Assembly (NCBI GenBank): GCA_022599775.1
Contig: JAHZLQ010000007.1
Span: 38,933-102,932, forward strand
DNA from: Gammaproteobacteria bacterium
Lineage (GTDB): Bacteria; Pseudomonadota; Gammaproteobacteria; Nevskiales; Nevskiaceae
DNA length: 64,000 bases
Direction of reading: 5' to 3'
Positions 24,409 to 32,446 of this stretch are shown here, piece after piece. A program made the translations under genes and the position numbers. The first letter of the stretch is position 1. Each line of letters opens with the position of its first letter. The notes beneath the pieces are model-generated. The model saw only the letters and a list, made by a program, of their open reading frames with translations. It ran no database searches and had not been told where the DNA came from.

Positions 24409-26076
24409 TTATACAGAGGCTCCCAAGCGGGCGTTCACGCGCGTTCGCCACTCGCGCACGCTATGGTCGGCGCCTTCGTCGAGCCAGCCGTGAGCCACGG
24501 CCTCCCGTTCACGCAGGAACTCGGCAAGGTCTGCAAGGCTGATGGTGGTGCCAGCGAGCCAGCGCGACTCCCGCAGGCGTCGCGCCACTGCGTCACGCCG
24601 TCGACGCTGAAGTTCAGCATGCGCCGCGCGCTGCGCCTGATCGACCAGGCGGGCTTCGCAGGCGCGGCGAATCCAGTCGACCGTTCCGTCGTCGGCGCCG
24701 TTGCGGCGCAGTTTCGGCTCGATCTGTGGCCAGGCGGCAGTCGCCAGTAGGCGCGGCGCGATCACATCCTGCCAAAGCACCGGGCGCTTGAACTTGTAGG
24801 CCATCGCCAGATCGCCGATTAGCCAGATCCTTGCTTGTGCACGCTCCCACGGATCCTGCGGCATCCACGCGTCCGGCCAGTGGCGCTGCACGAATTCGAC
24901 GATGCCGGGCCAGCCGGCCGCCACGTGGCGGCCGAGCCGCAACACCGGCACGTCACCGTTCGGATTGAGCCTGCGGAAGCCGGGCCGGAATTCGGCCGCC
25001 CATTCGCAGGCGACCGCTGCCGCTCGAAAACTCAGGCCCTTGAGCTCGAGCAGCCTGGCCACGATCGTGGACTCCACCGAGTCGGTGGCGCCGTACAGGA
25101 CCAGCGCGCCGCGTTTGATGCGCGGCGCTTGGTGATCGGCCGGCGCCGCTGCGGTGGCGGGCAAGGCGCGGATCGGGTGGGGCGGGCGTTCCAGCTTCAG
25201 CAGTTGTTTCTCGACCCGTACCGGATCGAGCCGCAGCGCAGGGCGTATGACGCGACGTAGCACGCTTCCCACACGTCCGGGATCGCCCGAGACGGCCAGC
25301 AAGGCGGGAATCAGCGGCTGCGACAGCAGGCGGTCGGTCGCGGTACGGCTGAGTTCGAAGGATTCGTGCCGGGCACACCGATGCATCCAGCGGGACAGGT
25401 TCGGTCGCCGCCTGCGGGCCAGCGGCAGGCGCAGGTAGGGAAACATCACCACGCGCGGGTACACCGCGATATCCGCCTGCGTGAGCCGCTCGCCGACCAG
25501 ATAGTTCCGGCCCGCCAGACCGGCGTCCAGTCGGTTCAGGTGCTCGTCGAGTGCGGATACGGCCTGGGCCTCATCGGCGTCGCTGAGCACGCGTCCGTCG
25601 TAGACACGCGATTCCCACTCAAGGTCGGCCGCACGGCCGGTGTGGCGGCGCGCCGAGGCCATCGCCGCGCCACGATCTTCGCGCAGCCGCAGCAGCGGGC
25701 CGAGCAGGCGCTGGTACTGCAGCAGGCCGTAGTAGCGCGACATCGACAGTTCGAAATACTGCCAGCGCAGGATTTCCGAGTATTCCTCCGCGTCGTCGCC
25801 GTACAGCGCCGGTTGCGGATAGAGCTCGTCCAGCCAGGCAGTGATCACATGGCTTTCGTACAGCGGTTTGCCGTCGACCAGCAGCGTCGGAACCTGGCCG
25901 TGCGGATTCATGGCCAGGAACCAGGGCGACTTCTGTTCGAGACGCGACAGGTCGACGATGCGTCGCTCGAAAGCAACACGCTTCTCGTGCAGCGTGATGC
26001 GCACGCGCCGGCAGCAGGGCGAGCCGGGAGCGTCATACAACACGATCCGCTGCGGCGGCGCCGCGCGCAGGTTCAC
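24409..26076 (-). CDS. Tandem (double) glutathione S-transferase-like protein
   Basis: The protein has 555 residues with two GST units in one chain. Unit one (about 10-230) has a thioredoxin-fold start IVLYDAPGSPCCRRVRI with SPCC at the usual Ser/Cys active-site position, the cis-proline segment GQVPTLLVDG and ESHVITAWLDE. Unit two (about 305-555) begins LVLYGATDSVESTIVARL, keeps the GDVPVLRLG segment and lacks cysteine at the matching site. The start is GTG 26076, which overlaps the P450 stop (GTGA); a longer reading to 26115 would overlap P450 by 43 bases. Coupling to a P450 suggests glutathione-dependent opening, isomerisation or dehalogenation of an oxidised product. A single-chain double GST is uncommon. 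Confidence 0.75.
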   Translation of the reverse strand: MNLRAAPPQRIVLYDAPGSPCCRRVRITLHEKRVAFERRIVDLSRLEQKSPWFLAMNPHGQVPTLLVDGKPLYESHVITAWLDELYPQPALYGDDAEEYSEILRWQYFELSMSRYYGLLQYQRLLGPLLRLREDRGAAMASARRHTGRAADLEWESRVYDGRVLSDADEAQAVSALDEHLNRLDAGLAGRNYLVGERLTQADIAVYPRVVMFPYLRLPLARRRRPNLSRWMHRCARHESFELSRTATDRLLSQPLIPALLAVSGDPGRVGSVLRRVIRPALRLDPVRVEKQLLKLERPPHPIRALPATAAAPADHQAPRIKRGALVLYGATDSVESTIVARLLELKGLSFRAAAVACEWAAEFRPGFRRLNPNGDVPVLRLGRHVAAGWPGIVEFVQRHWPDAWMPQDPWERAQARIWLIGDLAMAYKFKRPVLWQDVIAPRLLATAAWPQIEPKLRRNGADDGTVDWIRRACEARLVDQAQRAAHAELQRRRRDAVARRLRESRWLAGTTISLADLAEFLREREAVAHGWLDEGADHSVREWRTRVNARLGASV

Positions 26077-27446
26077 GCGGCGCGCAGCCGTACCGGCAAG
26101 TGACTGAAGCCCCACATGCCAACATCCTTGTCGGTGACGCGTACTGGCGGATCATGTTCGATCAGCTCGACCGCGCGAATGCGCGGTACCAGCGCGCCCA
26201 GCGCGAGCCGCGCTTCGAGGCGGGCCAGCTGCGCGCCGATGCACATGTGGATGCCGCGGCCGAAGCTGAGGTGCCGGCGCACATTGTCGCGGTCGGGATC
26301 GAAGCGCTGCGGACAGTCGAACCGTCGCGCGTCGAGGTTGGCGGCGCCGAGCATCACGATCAGCTGTGCATTGGCCGGCAGGTCCACGCCCGCCAGGCGC
26401 ACCGCTCGGGTGGTGCGGCGCAGGGTGCGTTGCAGCGGCGCGTCCTGTCGCAGCAGTTCCTCGACGAAGCGCTCGATCAGTTCCGGGTCCTGCCTGAGCC
26501 GTTGCAACCAGGCCGGTTCGGTCGCGAACCGGTGCACCGCGCTGGCCAGCGTGTTCGCCGTGGTTTCATAGCCGGCCACCAGGATCTGCAGAGCGCCCTG
26601 CATGGCCTCGTTGAGGCTCAGCTCTTCGCGTTCGATGGCCCCGACCAGCAGGTCGACCACGTCCTCGCCGGGCCGGGCCATGTGCGCACGAAAGATATCC
26701 AGAACCTCCAGCTGGAATTCGGCGATCAGGTGAATCAACTCCGGATGGTGCGCGAAGCCGAGATAGGGCGTGCCCGGGGTATGCGCCAAGGGATTCGGAA
26801 AATCCAGCATGGCCTTGCGTTCCCTGGCCGATAGTCGCGATAGCAGCTTGAGGAAGGGCGGCATCGCACGCGCCAGGCCGAGAATCTGTCGGCGTGCGGC
26901 AGCGAAGCCGCGCGGCGGCGGCAGGCCGGGGCCGCCGTACGGAATCACCAGGCGGATCGCCGCATCGCCGTAGCGGTGCAGTCGCAGCAGGTCCGCCGGG
27001 CCATCGGGAAAGCCGAACATGCGGGCGATCACCGACAGCGGAATCGGATTGGCCCACAAGGCCATCAGGTCTCCCGATCCGGCGCGCAGCAGCGCCTGCG
27101 TCCGGTCCTCCACACGCCGTTCGATATAGGGGCGCAGTCGCTCCAGGGCCTTGTTGGTGAACAGCACCTGGATCGCGCCGCGCAGACGCTTGTGCTGTTC
27201 CGGCGGCATGGCGGACATCACGCCCACCTCGTGCTCCGGAAACGGCTTCCCGTCGTAGACGTAGGGGTCCATCAGCACTTCCGAAACGGTGTCGTGGCCG
27301 CTCACGATCCAGAAGTTCGGCTGATCAATGACGGGTGTGACGGGATGCTCGTTGAGCTGTGCGTAGTGGGCATGCGGGCAGCACCGCAGCCGAGCACTGA
27401 GCGGGTCGAAGGTGGTCGGAGGCTCCAGCGGCGTTTCCAGGGTCAT
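26073..27446 (-). CDS. Cytochrome P450
   Basis: The protein has 457 residues, soluble, with no membrane anchor, as usual for bacterial class I P450s. The I-helix oxygen-activation motif is AGYETTANT, the ExxR region lies after ELLRQDAPLQRT, and the heme loop is FGRGIHMCIG with the axial Cys402. It needs a ferredoxin and a ferredoxin reductase; none is encoded in this window. The substrate is unknown. It is followed by a double GST through a GTGA overlap, and the upstream 540-base gap has AT-rich promoter and operator elements shared with the divergent envelope cassette. Confidence 0.9.
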   Translation of the reverse strand: MTLETPLEPPTTFDPLSARLRCCPHAHYAQLNEHPVTPVIDQPNFWIVSGHDTVSEVLMDPYVYDGKPFPEHEVGVMSAMPPEQHKRLRGAIQVLFTNKALERLRPYIERRVEDRTQALLRAGSGDLMALWANPIPLSVIARMFGFPDGPADLLRLHRYGDAAIRLVIPYGGPGLPPPRGFAAARRQILGLARAMPPFLKLLSRLSARERKAMLDFPNPLAHTPGTPYLGFAHHPELIHLIAEFQLEVLDIFRAHMARPGEDVVDLLVGAIEREELSLNEAMQGALQILVAGYETTANTLASAVHRFATEPAWLQRLRQDPELIERFVEELLRQDAPLQRTLRRTTRAVRLAGVDLPANAQLIVMLGAANLDARRFDCPQRFDPDRDNVRRHLSFGRGIHMCIGAQLARLEARLALGALVPRIRAVELIEHDPPVRVTDKDVGMWGFSHLPVRLRAA

Positions 27447-27475
27447 GTGCGCCTCTTCGGGGTTATATGGAAAGC

Positions 27476-27489
27476 ACTAAAAAATTAGT
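27476..27489. promoter_or_regulatory. Short inverted repeat upstream of the P450 gene
   Basis: ACTAA-AAAA-TTAGT forms a perfect 5-base-arm inverted repeat 30 bases upstream of the P450 start codon, within AT-rich DNA. It may be an operator or part of the P450 promoter. Confidence 0.35.
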
Positions 27490-27616
27490 TTTAAGAAACA
27501 GTAAAAGCCCGATGATCTGGCTCATCCGGAGCTGATGTCACCCTGTCTTCCGAAAGAAGAACATGATCATGGCCAGAAAATTAGCCTATCAAAGGCGTTT
27601 TCCATTTTTACAATAA

Positions 27617-27645
27617 AGTCATTGAAACTGACTGTAAAGTATAAT
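27617..27645 (+). promoter_or_regulatory. Probable promoter and operator of envelope cassette 2
   Basis: A perfect -10 hexamer TATAAT lies at 27640-27645. Just upstream is an inverted repeat, AGTCA (27617-27621) and TGACT (27629-27633), occupying the -20 to -35 zone. There is no good TTGACA at the right distance, which suggests an activator-dependent promoter. It would give a leader of about 330 bases before the lipoprotein gene at 27990. Confidence 0.45.
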
Positions 27646-27681
27646 AACGTCAAATCAAGAAGCCGGATCGGACAGGTGCGC

Positions 27682-27821
27682 GGACTGCGAGGCAGTCCCG
27701 GGAGAAGGCGCCGACCGGCGAACCCGAAAACGAGGTTCGACAACATGAGCGAAGAATTCATCGGGAGCGTCCGTCCGCGGGCGTGCCGTCGAATACCTGA
27801 CTTGAGCGGGCATTGGCCCGC
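27682..27821 (+). ncRNA. Structured 5' leader with serial hairpins (unassigned)
   Basis: The leader contains several perfect stems in series. GGACTGC/GCAGTCC (27682-27698) has a three-base loop. CGAACC/GGTTCG (27719-27739) has a nine-base loop. GCGGGC/GCCCGC (27806-27821) has a four-base loop. A short CGCC/GGCG stem lies between the first two. The first two helices are separated by a purine-rich GGGAGAAGG stretch. This could be a cis-regulatory RNA or an attenuator for the envelope operon. I could not match it to a riboswitch class I know. Confidence 0.3.
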
Positions 27822-27989
27822 CTTCCCCGCCCGCTTCCCCACAGCGCGCCGCGCCGCCGCACGGCCAGTCCGGCCTGGCTGAGCCGCACAGGCTCGCGCC
27901 CGCAAGGCGTTTCGTCGTGCCGGATCGCTGATCGCTGAGATGGACCGCGGCGCAGCGATTTGTGAACTCAACTTTCCTTGGAGCCAGTC

Positions 27990-29330
27990 ATGCACGGATG
28001 CCCGCGAAGCGGTTTTCTGACCAGCCTGTTGCTCGCCGCCGCGCTGGTGGCCTGTGGCGGCAGTGGTGACGCAACGGACAGCGACGACGCGCCGCCCGAC
28101 TTTTCCCAATCCAGCTGCTTCTGGGCCGGCCCGTACATTCAGCAGTCCGACGAGACGAACTTCGCCTTGCTTGATACCGGCGCGGTGTACTGGACCTCCA
28201 GCTTCACCCTGCCCGAGGGCGCCCGCCTGCATATTCGCGGCGAATTTGCGCAAGGCCGCTACCAGTCATTCAATGCCTACAACGCTGACGGTGACGCGAC
28301 CGATGCCCTGAACGATGCACAGACCGAAGCCGACACCGGTTCGCTCAATCCCTTCCAGGCCGGTGCCGAGCGTGATTCGCAGGACCGCGCGTTCAGTATC
28401 GTGGTGGTGCCCGAGGAACCACCTGAAGACAGCTCGGCGCGCCTCGCCAATACGCTGTACGCAAGTCGGCCGCGCAACGGGCACATCGAGATCTTCTATC
28501 GCCTCTACGTCCCCGATGCCGGGAGCGGAGTCACCGGCGGCGTTGCGCTGCCCGAGGTGGAAGTGGAAATGGCCGATGGCCGCCGCGAGACCGGCACACA
28601 GGCCTGCGCCACGCTGGCCGCCGACAGCGAAGTCCTGCCCAAGTCCACCACCGTGCCTTCTGCCGCCGAATACAGCCTGCTGCGTGAGCAGCCGCTGCGC
28701 GCGCAGGGCTTTCCTGCCGAGAATCCGGCCGTCTGGCACAAGTATTTCAACCCTGAAGCCTTGTATGCCTGTCTCTACTTCAAGCTGTGCGGCGGGCAGC
28801 CGGCGGCGACCGGTGGCATCTACAACAACATCGACAACAACTATGTCTACAGCTACCTGAGTCGCGAGTTCGGCCAGATCGCGGTGATCCGCGGCCGGCT
28901 TCCGCAGACGCGGACCACGCTGTGGGGCGACGACATCGCCCAGTCCAGCGAACTGCGCTACTGGTCGCTGTGCAACTACGAGACCTACTCCCAGCGGGTA
29001 CAGGCCCAAGGCTGCCTGTACGACGAAATCCTGCCGCACAACGCGGCGCGCGAGTACGTCATCGTCACCAGCAGCGCGGCCGACCGCCCCGACAACGCGC
29101 GCGAGGAATGCGGCTACGGATGGCTCGAATGGTCGCCGCTCGGCGATGGTTTGAACCATCCCGAGGACGGCCTGCTGCTGTTGCGCAATCTGCTCGCGAG
29201 TCCGGAGTTCAGCGGTTCGATCCAGAACGTGGACGCGCCTGGCAACGAGTCGGCGGTCATGGGCGAATACCTGCCGAGCATCGAGTACAGCAACACCGAA
29301 AGCTTCGAGTCGCTGGGTTGTGGCGAATGA
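27990..29330 (+). CDS. Eight-cysteine exported lipoprotein, paralogue of 17718-19034
   Basis: The product has 446 residues from ATG 27990, which has a GGAG site eight bases upstream. The lipobox is LVAC with acylated Cys22. The mature protein aligns with the lipoprotein at 17718 throughout: CFWAGPY, LCGGQPAATGGIYNN, LRYWSLCNYETYSQRV, GCLYDE and RPDNAREECGYGWLEW. All eight non-anchor cysteines are conserved. There is no recognised domain. Probable location is the outer membrane's periplasmic or surface face. It is the first gene of cassette 2, and its stop overlaps the start of the beta-propeller lipoprotein (ATGA), so the two products are made together. Confidence 0.72.
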   Translation: MHGCPRSGFLTSLLLAAALVACGGSGDATDSDDAPPDFSQSSCFWAGPYIQQSDETNFALLDTGAVYWTSSFTLPEGARLHIRGEFAQGRYQSFNAYNADGDATDALNDAQTEADTGSLNPFQAGAERDSQDRAFSIVVVPEEPPEDSSARLANTLYASRPRNGHIEIFYRLYVPDAGSGVTGGVALPEVEVEMADGRRETGTQACATLAADSEVLPKSTTVPSAAEYSLLREQPLRAQGFPAENPAVWHKYFNPEALYACLYFKLCGGQPAATGGIYNNIDNNYVYSYLSREFGQIAVIRGRLPQTRTTLWGDDIAQSSELRYWSLCNYETYSQRVQAQGCLYDEILPHNAAREYVIVTSSAADRPDNAREECGYGWLEWSPLGDGLNHPEDGLLLLRNLLASPEFSGSIQNVDAPGNESAVMGEYLPSIEYSNTESFESLGCGE

Positions 29331-30886
29331 GCTGGCGGCTGACATGGGCAACGGTGCTGTTGCCCATGTGTGTGGGCTGCGGCACGGGAACAGGCGCCTC
29401 CGATGTCGCTGCCGTCGACGATCCCTGTGAACGCTCGGCCTCAATGCAGGTCGGCGCCAGCGAGGGCCCCTTGTACCGCAGCGTGGCGCCGTTCGAACAT
29501 CACGACATCGAGCGCAGCCACCTGTTCAAGTACAGCTGCTCGCTGCAGGAACTCGGCGCGGGGGAACGCCCCGTGATCGAGGCGAGACGCGCACCCGGCG
29601 ACTACTTCGAACCGTTCAACGCGCAGACGCGTGAGCGCGACGAATTGCTGATCCACGGATTCGGCGAAAAAGCCGGAGCACCATTCGGCGGCTATGTCGC
29701 GATGCTGGACGCCGACGCTTTGGAGGAGCGCTGGCGCACACCGCTCTACGACGAGGAGCCGGCCTCGCAATGGAGCTGGCCCGGCATGGTCACCGCGCAC
29801 GGCAACGGTTATCTCTATGCGGTCTACGGAAATCGTTTCTACAAGCTGGACCCGGTGGACGGTCGCATCCTCGCCGAGCGCGCCCTGCCGGAAAACGAAT
29901 GGGGTGCGGTTTACAACGGTTTCGACGTGCTGCCGGATGGGCGCCTCGTAACGAAAAACATGGAATCGCCGTTCTGTCCGCTGAATCTCATCAACACGCT
30001 GATTCCCTACAGCCTCGCCAACCAGCTACTGAGGCGCGCCGTCGTCGTCCAGACCTTCGGCGGCCTGGCCTGTCATCTGCTGCTGAACCAATTGCCGTCG
30101 ACGCTGGTGATTCTCGACCCGCAGCGGCTCGATGTGGTGGCATCCTTCGAACTGCCGGAACCGGTGGCGGGTCGGGTCACGGTGCGCGTGCATGATGGGC
30201 AGACCTATATCTACGTGCCCGGCAGCAGTTCGCTGTACCGCTATCGCTACACCGGAACCGAAGCACTGCCCGATCTCGGCTGGGGTCCCGTGGTCTACGT
30301 CGAGCCCGGGCAGGGGCCGGCCGCCGCCGCGAGTTTTCTCGACGATTTCGTGATCCTTCAGAACAGCGGCTACCTGCGAGCCGGCTCGCTGGTGGCGATC
30401 AATATTCGCGACGCCTCGAAACAGTTTCGCAGCGAGCCCTTCGAGTTGATCGACGGTGTGCCGCTTGGGCCCAGCTTCGTTCTGAGCCAGCCCGCGGTCG
30501 ACGACGACAACAATCTCGTCGTGGCGCTGGACACCCTGGCCCTGCAGCTGGCCGCCGTGGCCTTCGATCCCGAAACCGGCTTCGATACGCGCTGGCGGCG
30601 CCCGACGATCAGCATCGCCTACCCGGCGCTGAGCGGTCCGCCCGGTCAGCGGCAGGTGGTCGTGCCGGATCAATTGCAGCTGGGTCCGGTCAGCGGCGAT
30701 GCCCTGAGCGGACTGGCGCAGGACCGCGTGTTGTGGATCGACCTGTTCAGTGGCGAGAAGCTGGCCAGTTCCGAAGGACTGGACATCCTGCCCGCTCCCG
30801 GCAACATCGTGACGCCGGGCTTCAATGGCCGCTTCTACTACGCGGGCGCCAGCGGTGGCGTCTTCGAATTGACGGTGCGTCGCTGA
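29327..30886 (+). CDS. Beta-propeller-like exported lipoprotein, paralogue of 32443-34026
   Basis: The protein has 519 residues. The signal peptide ends in a CVGC lipobox (Cys18). The body is beta-rich with PQQ-like/quinoprotein propeller rhythm: WSWPGMVTAHGNGYLYAV, GNRFYKLDPVDGRILAE, LPSTLVILDPQRLDVV and TYIYVPGSSSLYRY. The order value-GNxxYxLD-xxGxIL is typical of PQQ-like repeats, but no cofactor site is evident. Landmarks shared with the second copy include LYRSVAPFEHHD and QTFGGLxCHL. It overlaps the eight-cysteine lipoprotein by ATGA and is followed by the phospholipase-like gene. It may be a surface binding or scaffold protein. Confidence 0.7.
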   Translation: MSWRLTWATVLLPMCVGCGTGTGASDVAAVDDPCERSASMQVGASEGPLYRSVAPFEHHDIERSHLFKYSCSLQELGAGERPVIEARRAPGDYFEPFNAQTRERDELLIHGFGEKAGAPFGGYVAMLDADALEERWRTPLYDEEPASQWSWPGMVTAHGNGYLYAVYGNRFYKLDPVDGRILAERALPENEWGAVYNGFDVLPDGRLVTKNMESPFCPLNLINTLIPYSLANQLLRRAVVVQTFGGLACHLLLNQLPSTLVILDPQRLDVVASFELPEPVAGRVTVRVHDGQTYIYVPGSSSLYRYRYTGTEALPDLGWGPVVYVEPGQGPAAAASFLDDFVILQNSGYLRAGSLVAINIRDASKQFRSEPFELIDGVPLGPSFVLSQPAVDDDNNLVVALDTLALQLAAVAFDPETGFDTRWRRPTISIAYPALSGPPGQRQVVVPDQLQLGPVSGDALSGLAQDRVLWIDLFSGEKLASSEGLDILPAPGNIVTPGFNGRFYYAGASGGVFELTVRR

Positions 30887-30952
30887 GCCGGCGTCAAACC
30901 GGCTCGTTGCTTGCGACAGCAATGCCCTCTCGTTCAGCGCAAGGACTACGGA

Positions 30953-32446
30953 GTGGAACCCAAGCCAGCACAAAGAAGGCGCTCCGTGTCCACACTCGTT
31001 CATTTGGCCTTGTTCCTCGCGCTTGTCCACGCCGACACCAGCTTCGCCTTCGCCGAAGACGTGTGTCCGACCGAGGAGGGTGGCTGGCAGAACTGTTCCA
31101 GCCGGCCGTGCGAAACCGATGAATCGGGCGCCGCTTGCGAGTCGGTGGCCATGTTCACCACGGCCCGTTCGCAGACCGGCGAGCGCGGCCTGGGTGCGCG
31201 CAGCACCGTGCATTTCGACGCGACCTACTATCTCGCGCAGGCCGCCGGCTTCGGTCCGCGCGCGGCGCTGACAATCGCCGGATACGACCAGGCGGTGGAC
31301 ACCGGTCGGCTGTGGCTGCGCGGCGAGGGCGGCGAACTGCTGGTGCGACCGGGCGCTTGCGAATCGGCGAAGGCGCCGCGGCTCTGCGAACTGTCCACGC
31401 GCTCGATCATCGGCACCAATCGCAACGACTTCGCCGGCGGCGGCGTGTTCTTTCATTTCATGCCACCGCCGGCCGGGCACGGCCTGATCAACGGTCTCGC
31501 ACCGCCGCTGGATGATCCGCAGCAGGAGCCGTTTCTTGCCCATCTGCGGCACTGGGCCGAAGGTCGCGGTCCGCTGTGCGTGGGCGGGCTTACGCAAGCA
31601 TCGGCGAATGGCGACTACGCCACCGGAGAGGCTTGCTACCAATCCAAAACGCGACCCGACAATCTGCTGGTCGGCCGCATGCCGTCGATCAGCGAACTCG
31701 GGGTGGTCGGCTCCGTGGACTGGGCGGCGCCGATGGGGCAGCAGGCGCTGGCGCCGGACACGAGCGATGGCGAGCCGCAGCCGGCCTCGAAGCTCGCTTC
31801 GCAGTTCGGGGATTCGGCTGCACTGGTGCGCCTGGGGATCTATGCGCACGCCGTACAGGATCGTATTTCGCACCATATCTGCCTGGACGCTTCGGAACGG
31901 ATCGGACCGCGCGCCGCCGACGCCGGCGAGCTCAGGCTCAATCCACTGCCGTATACGCTCTACCAGCTTTCGATGAACACCGATTCGATCGCGGAGGCGC
32001 GTGAGCAACTCGATACCACGAAGGTAAGGGTCGATCCCGAGTTCGTGTTCGAATTCGATCGCGAGCAGTGCGACCAGCCGCATCACGCACTGCGGCACAC
32101 CCTGGAGACCGGCGAGGTGCAGGCCGAATTGGCGGCTGCCGACCGGACCACCGAGGCGGCCTTGCGCGTCACCTTGCGTCTGCTCGAACACTTCGCCGCG
32201 AAAGCCGGTGTCGATGACGCGGCACAACTTGACGAGGATGCGCGCGCGCAGATCGTGTCCGGGCTGGTCTCGGCGCTGGAGGCGCCGCAAGCCGGCGCCC
32301 GCATTGCGGCGCTGGGGCGTCTCGCCACGGCACAAGGCTGGGCGCCCTTGCCCGCGCACGCCGGTATGGCGGCCCCGGCCTGGGCCGAAGCCTATTCGAC
32401 CGCTGGGTCGGCCGCTGGGTCGGCTGCGGGGGCGGCCTCACCATGA
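30953..32446 (+). CDS. Secreted zinc phospholipase C-like protein, paralogue of the N-terminal half of 19278-22958
   Basis: The product has 497 residues from GTG 30953 (AAGGA seven bases before); GTG 30986 also has a ribosome site and is possible. A signal peptide ends near FAFAEDVCP. Conserved with the fusion protein are STVHFDATYYLAQAAGF, NDFAGGGVFFHFMPPPAG, the H-x3-D-x3-H element in YAHAVQDRISHHIC, and CDQPHHALRH. The spaced His/Asp resemble the metal site of zinc-dependent phospholipase C and S1/P1 nucleases; that is a motif-level inference. Unlike its paralogue it ends as a free protein with an Ala/Gly/Ser-rich tail encoded by a 12-base tandem repeat. The stop overlaps the next ATG. Confidence 0.6.
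   Translation: MEPKPAQRRRSVSTLVHLALFLALVHADTSFAFAEDVCPTEEGGWQNCSSRPCETDESGAACESVAMFTTARSQTGERGLGARSTVHFDATYYLAQAAGFGPRAALTIAGYDQAVDTGRLWLRGEGGELLVRPGACESAKAPRLCELSTRSIIGTNRNDFAGGGVFFHFMPPPAGHGLINGLAPPLDDPQQEPFLAHLRHWAEGRGPLCVGGLTQASANGDYATGEACYQSKTRPDNLLVGRMPSISELGVVGSVDWAAPMGQQALAPDTSDGEPQPASKLASQFGDSAALVRLGIYAHAVQDRISHHICLDASERIGPRAADAGELRLNPLPYTLYQLSMNTDSIAEAREQLDTTKVRVDPEFVFEFDREQCDQPHHALRHTLETGEVQAELAAADRTTEAALRVTLRLLEHFAAKAGVDDAAQLDEDARAQIVSGLVSALEAPQAGARIAALGRLATAQGWAPLPAHAGMAAPAWAEAYSTAGSAAGSAAGAASP
32401..32424 (+). repeat. 12-base tandem repeat at a gene 3' end
   Basis: Two exact copies of CGCTGGGTCGGC (32401-32412 and 32413-32424) are followed by a degenerate third. They encode the AGSAAGSAAGAA-type tail of the phospholipase-like protein. 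In-frame slippage would only lengthen or shorten the tail. Confidence 0.75.

Larger units (their letters stand above)
27447..27989. other. 543-base divergent intergenic region
   Basis: No convincing protein gene is present. The left part (27447-27660) is unusually AT-rich for this genome and holds regulatory repeats and a -10 element. The right part (27660-27965) is GC-rich and holds several hairpins, listed separately. A 45-codon frame at 27745-27882 has a GAGG eight bases before its ATG, but it lacks convincing protein character. Confidence 0.6.

Noticed and set aside
27682..27745. Match to a known riboswitch (glycine, guanidine, cobalamin or cyclic di-GMP)
   Set aside because: Short similarities to glycine and guanidine elements were seen, but conserved cores are absent.
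27745..27882. 45-codon frame in the leader of cassette 2 with a GAGG before its ATG
   Set aside because: The translation is Arg/Pro/Ala-rich with no conserved pattern and overlaps predicted hairpins. A leader peptide is possible but not supported.
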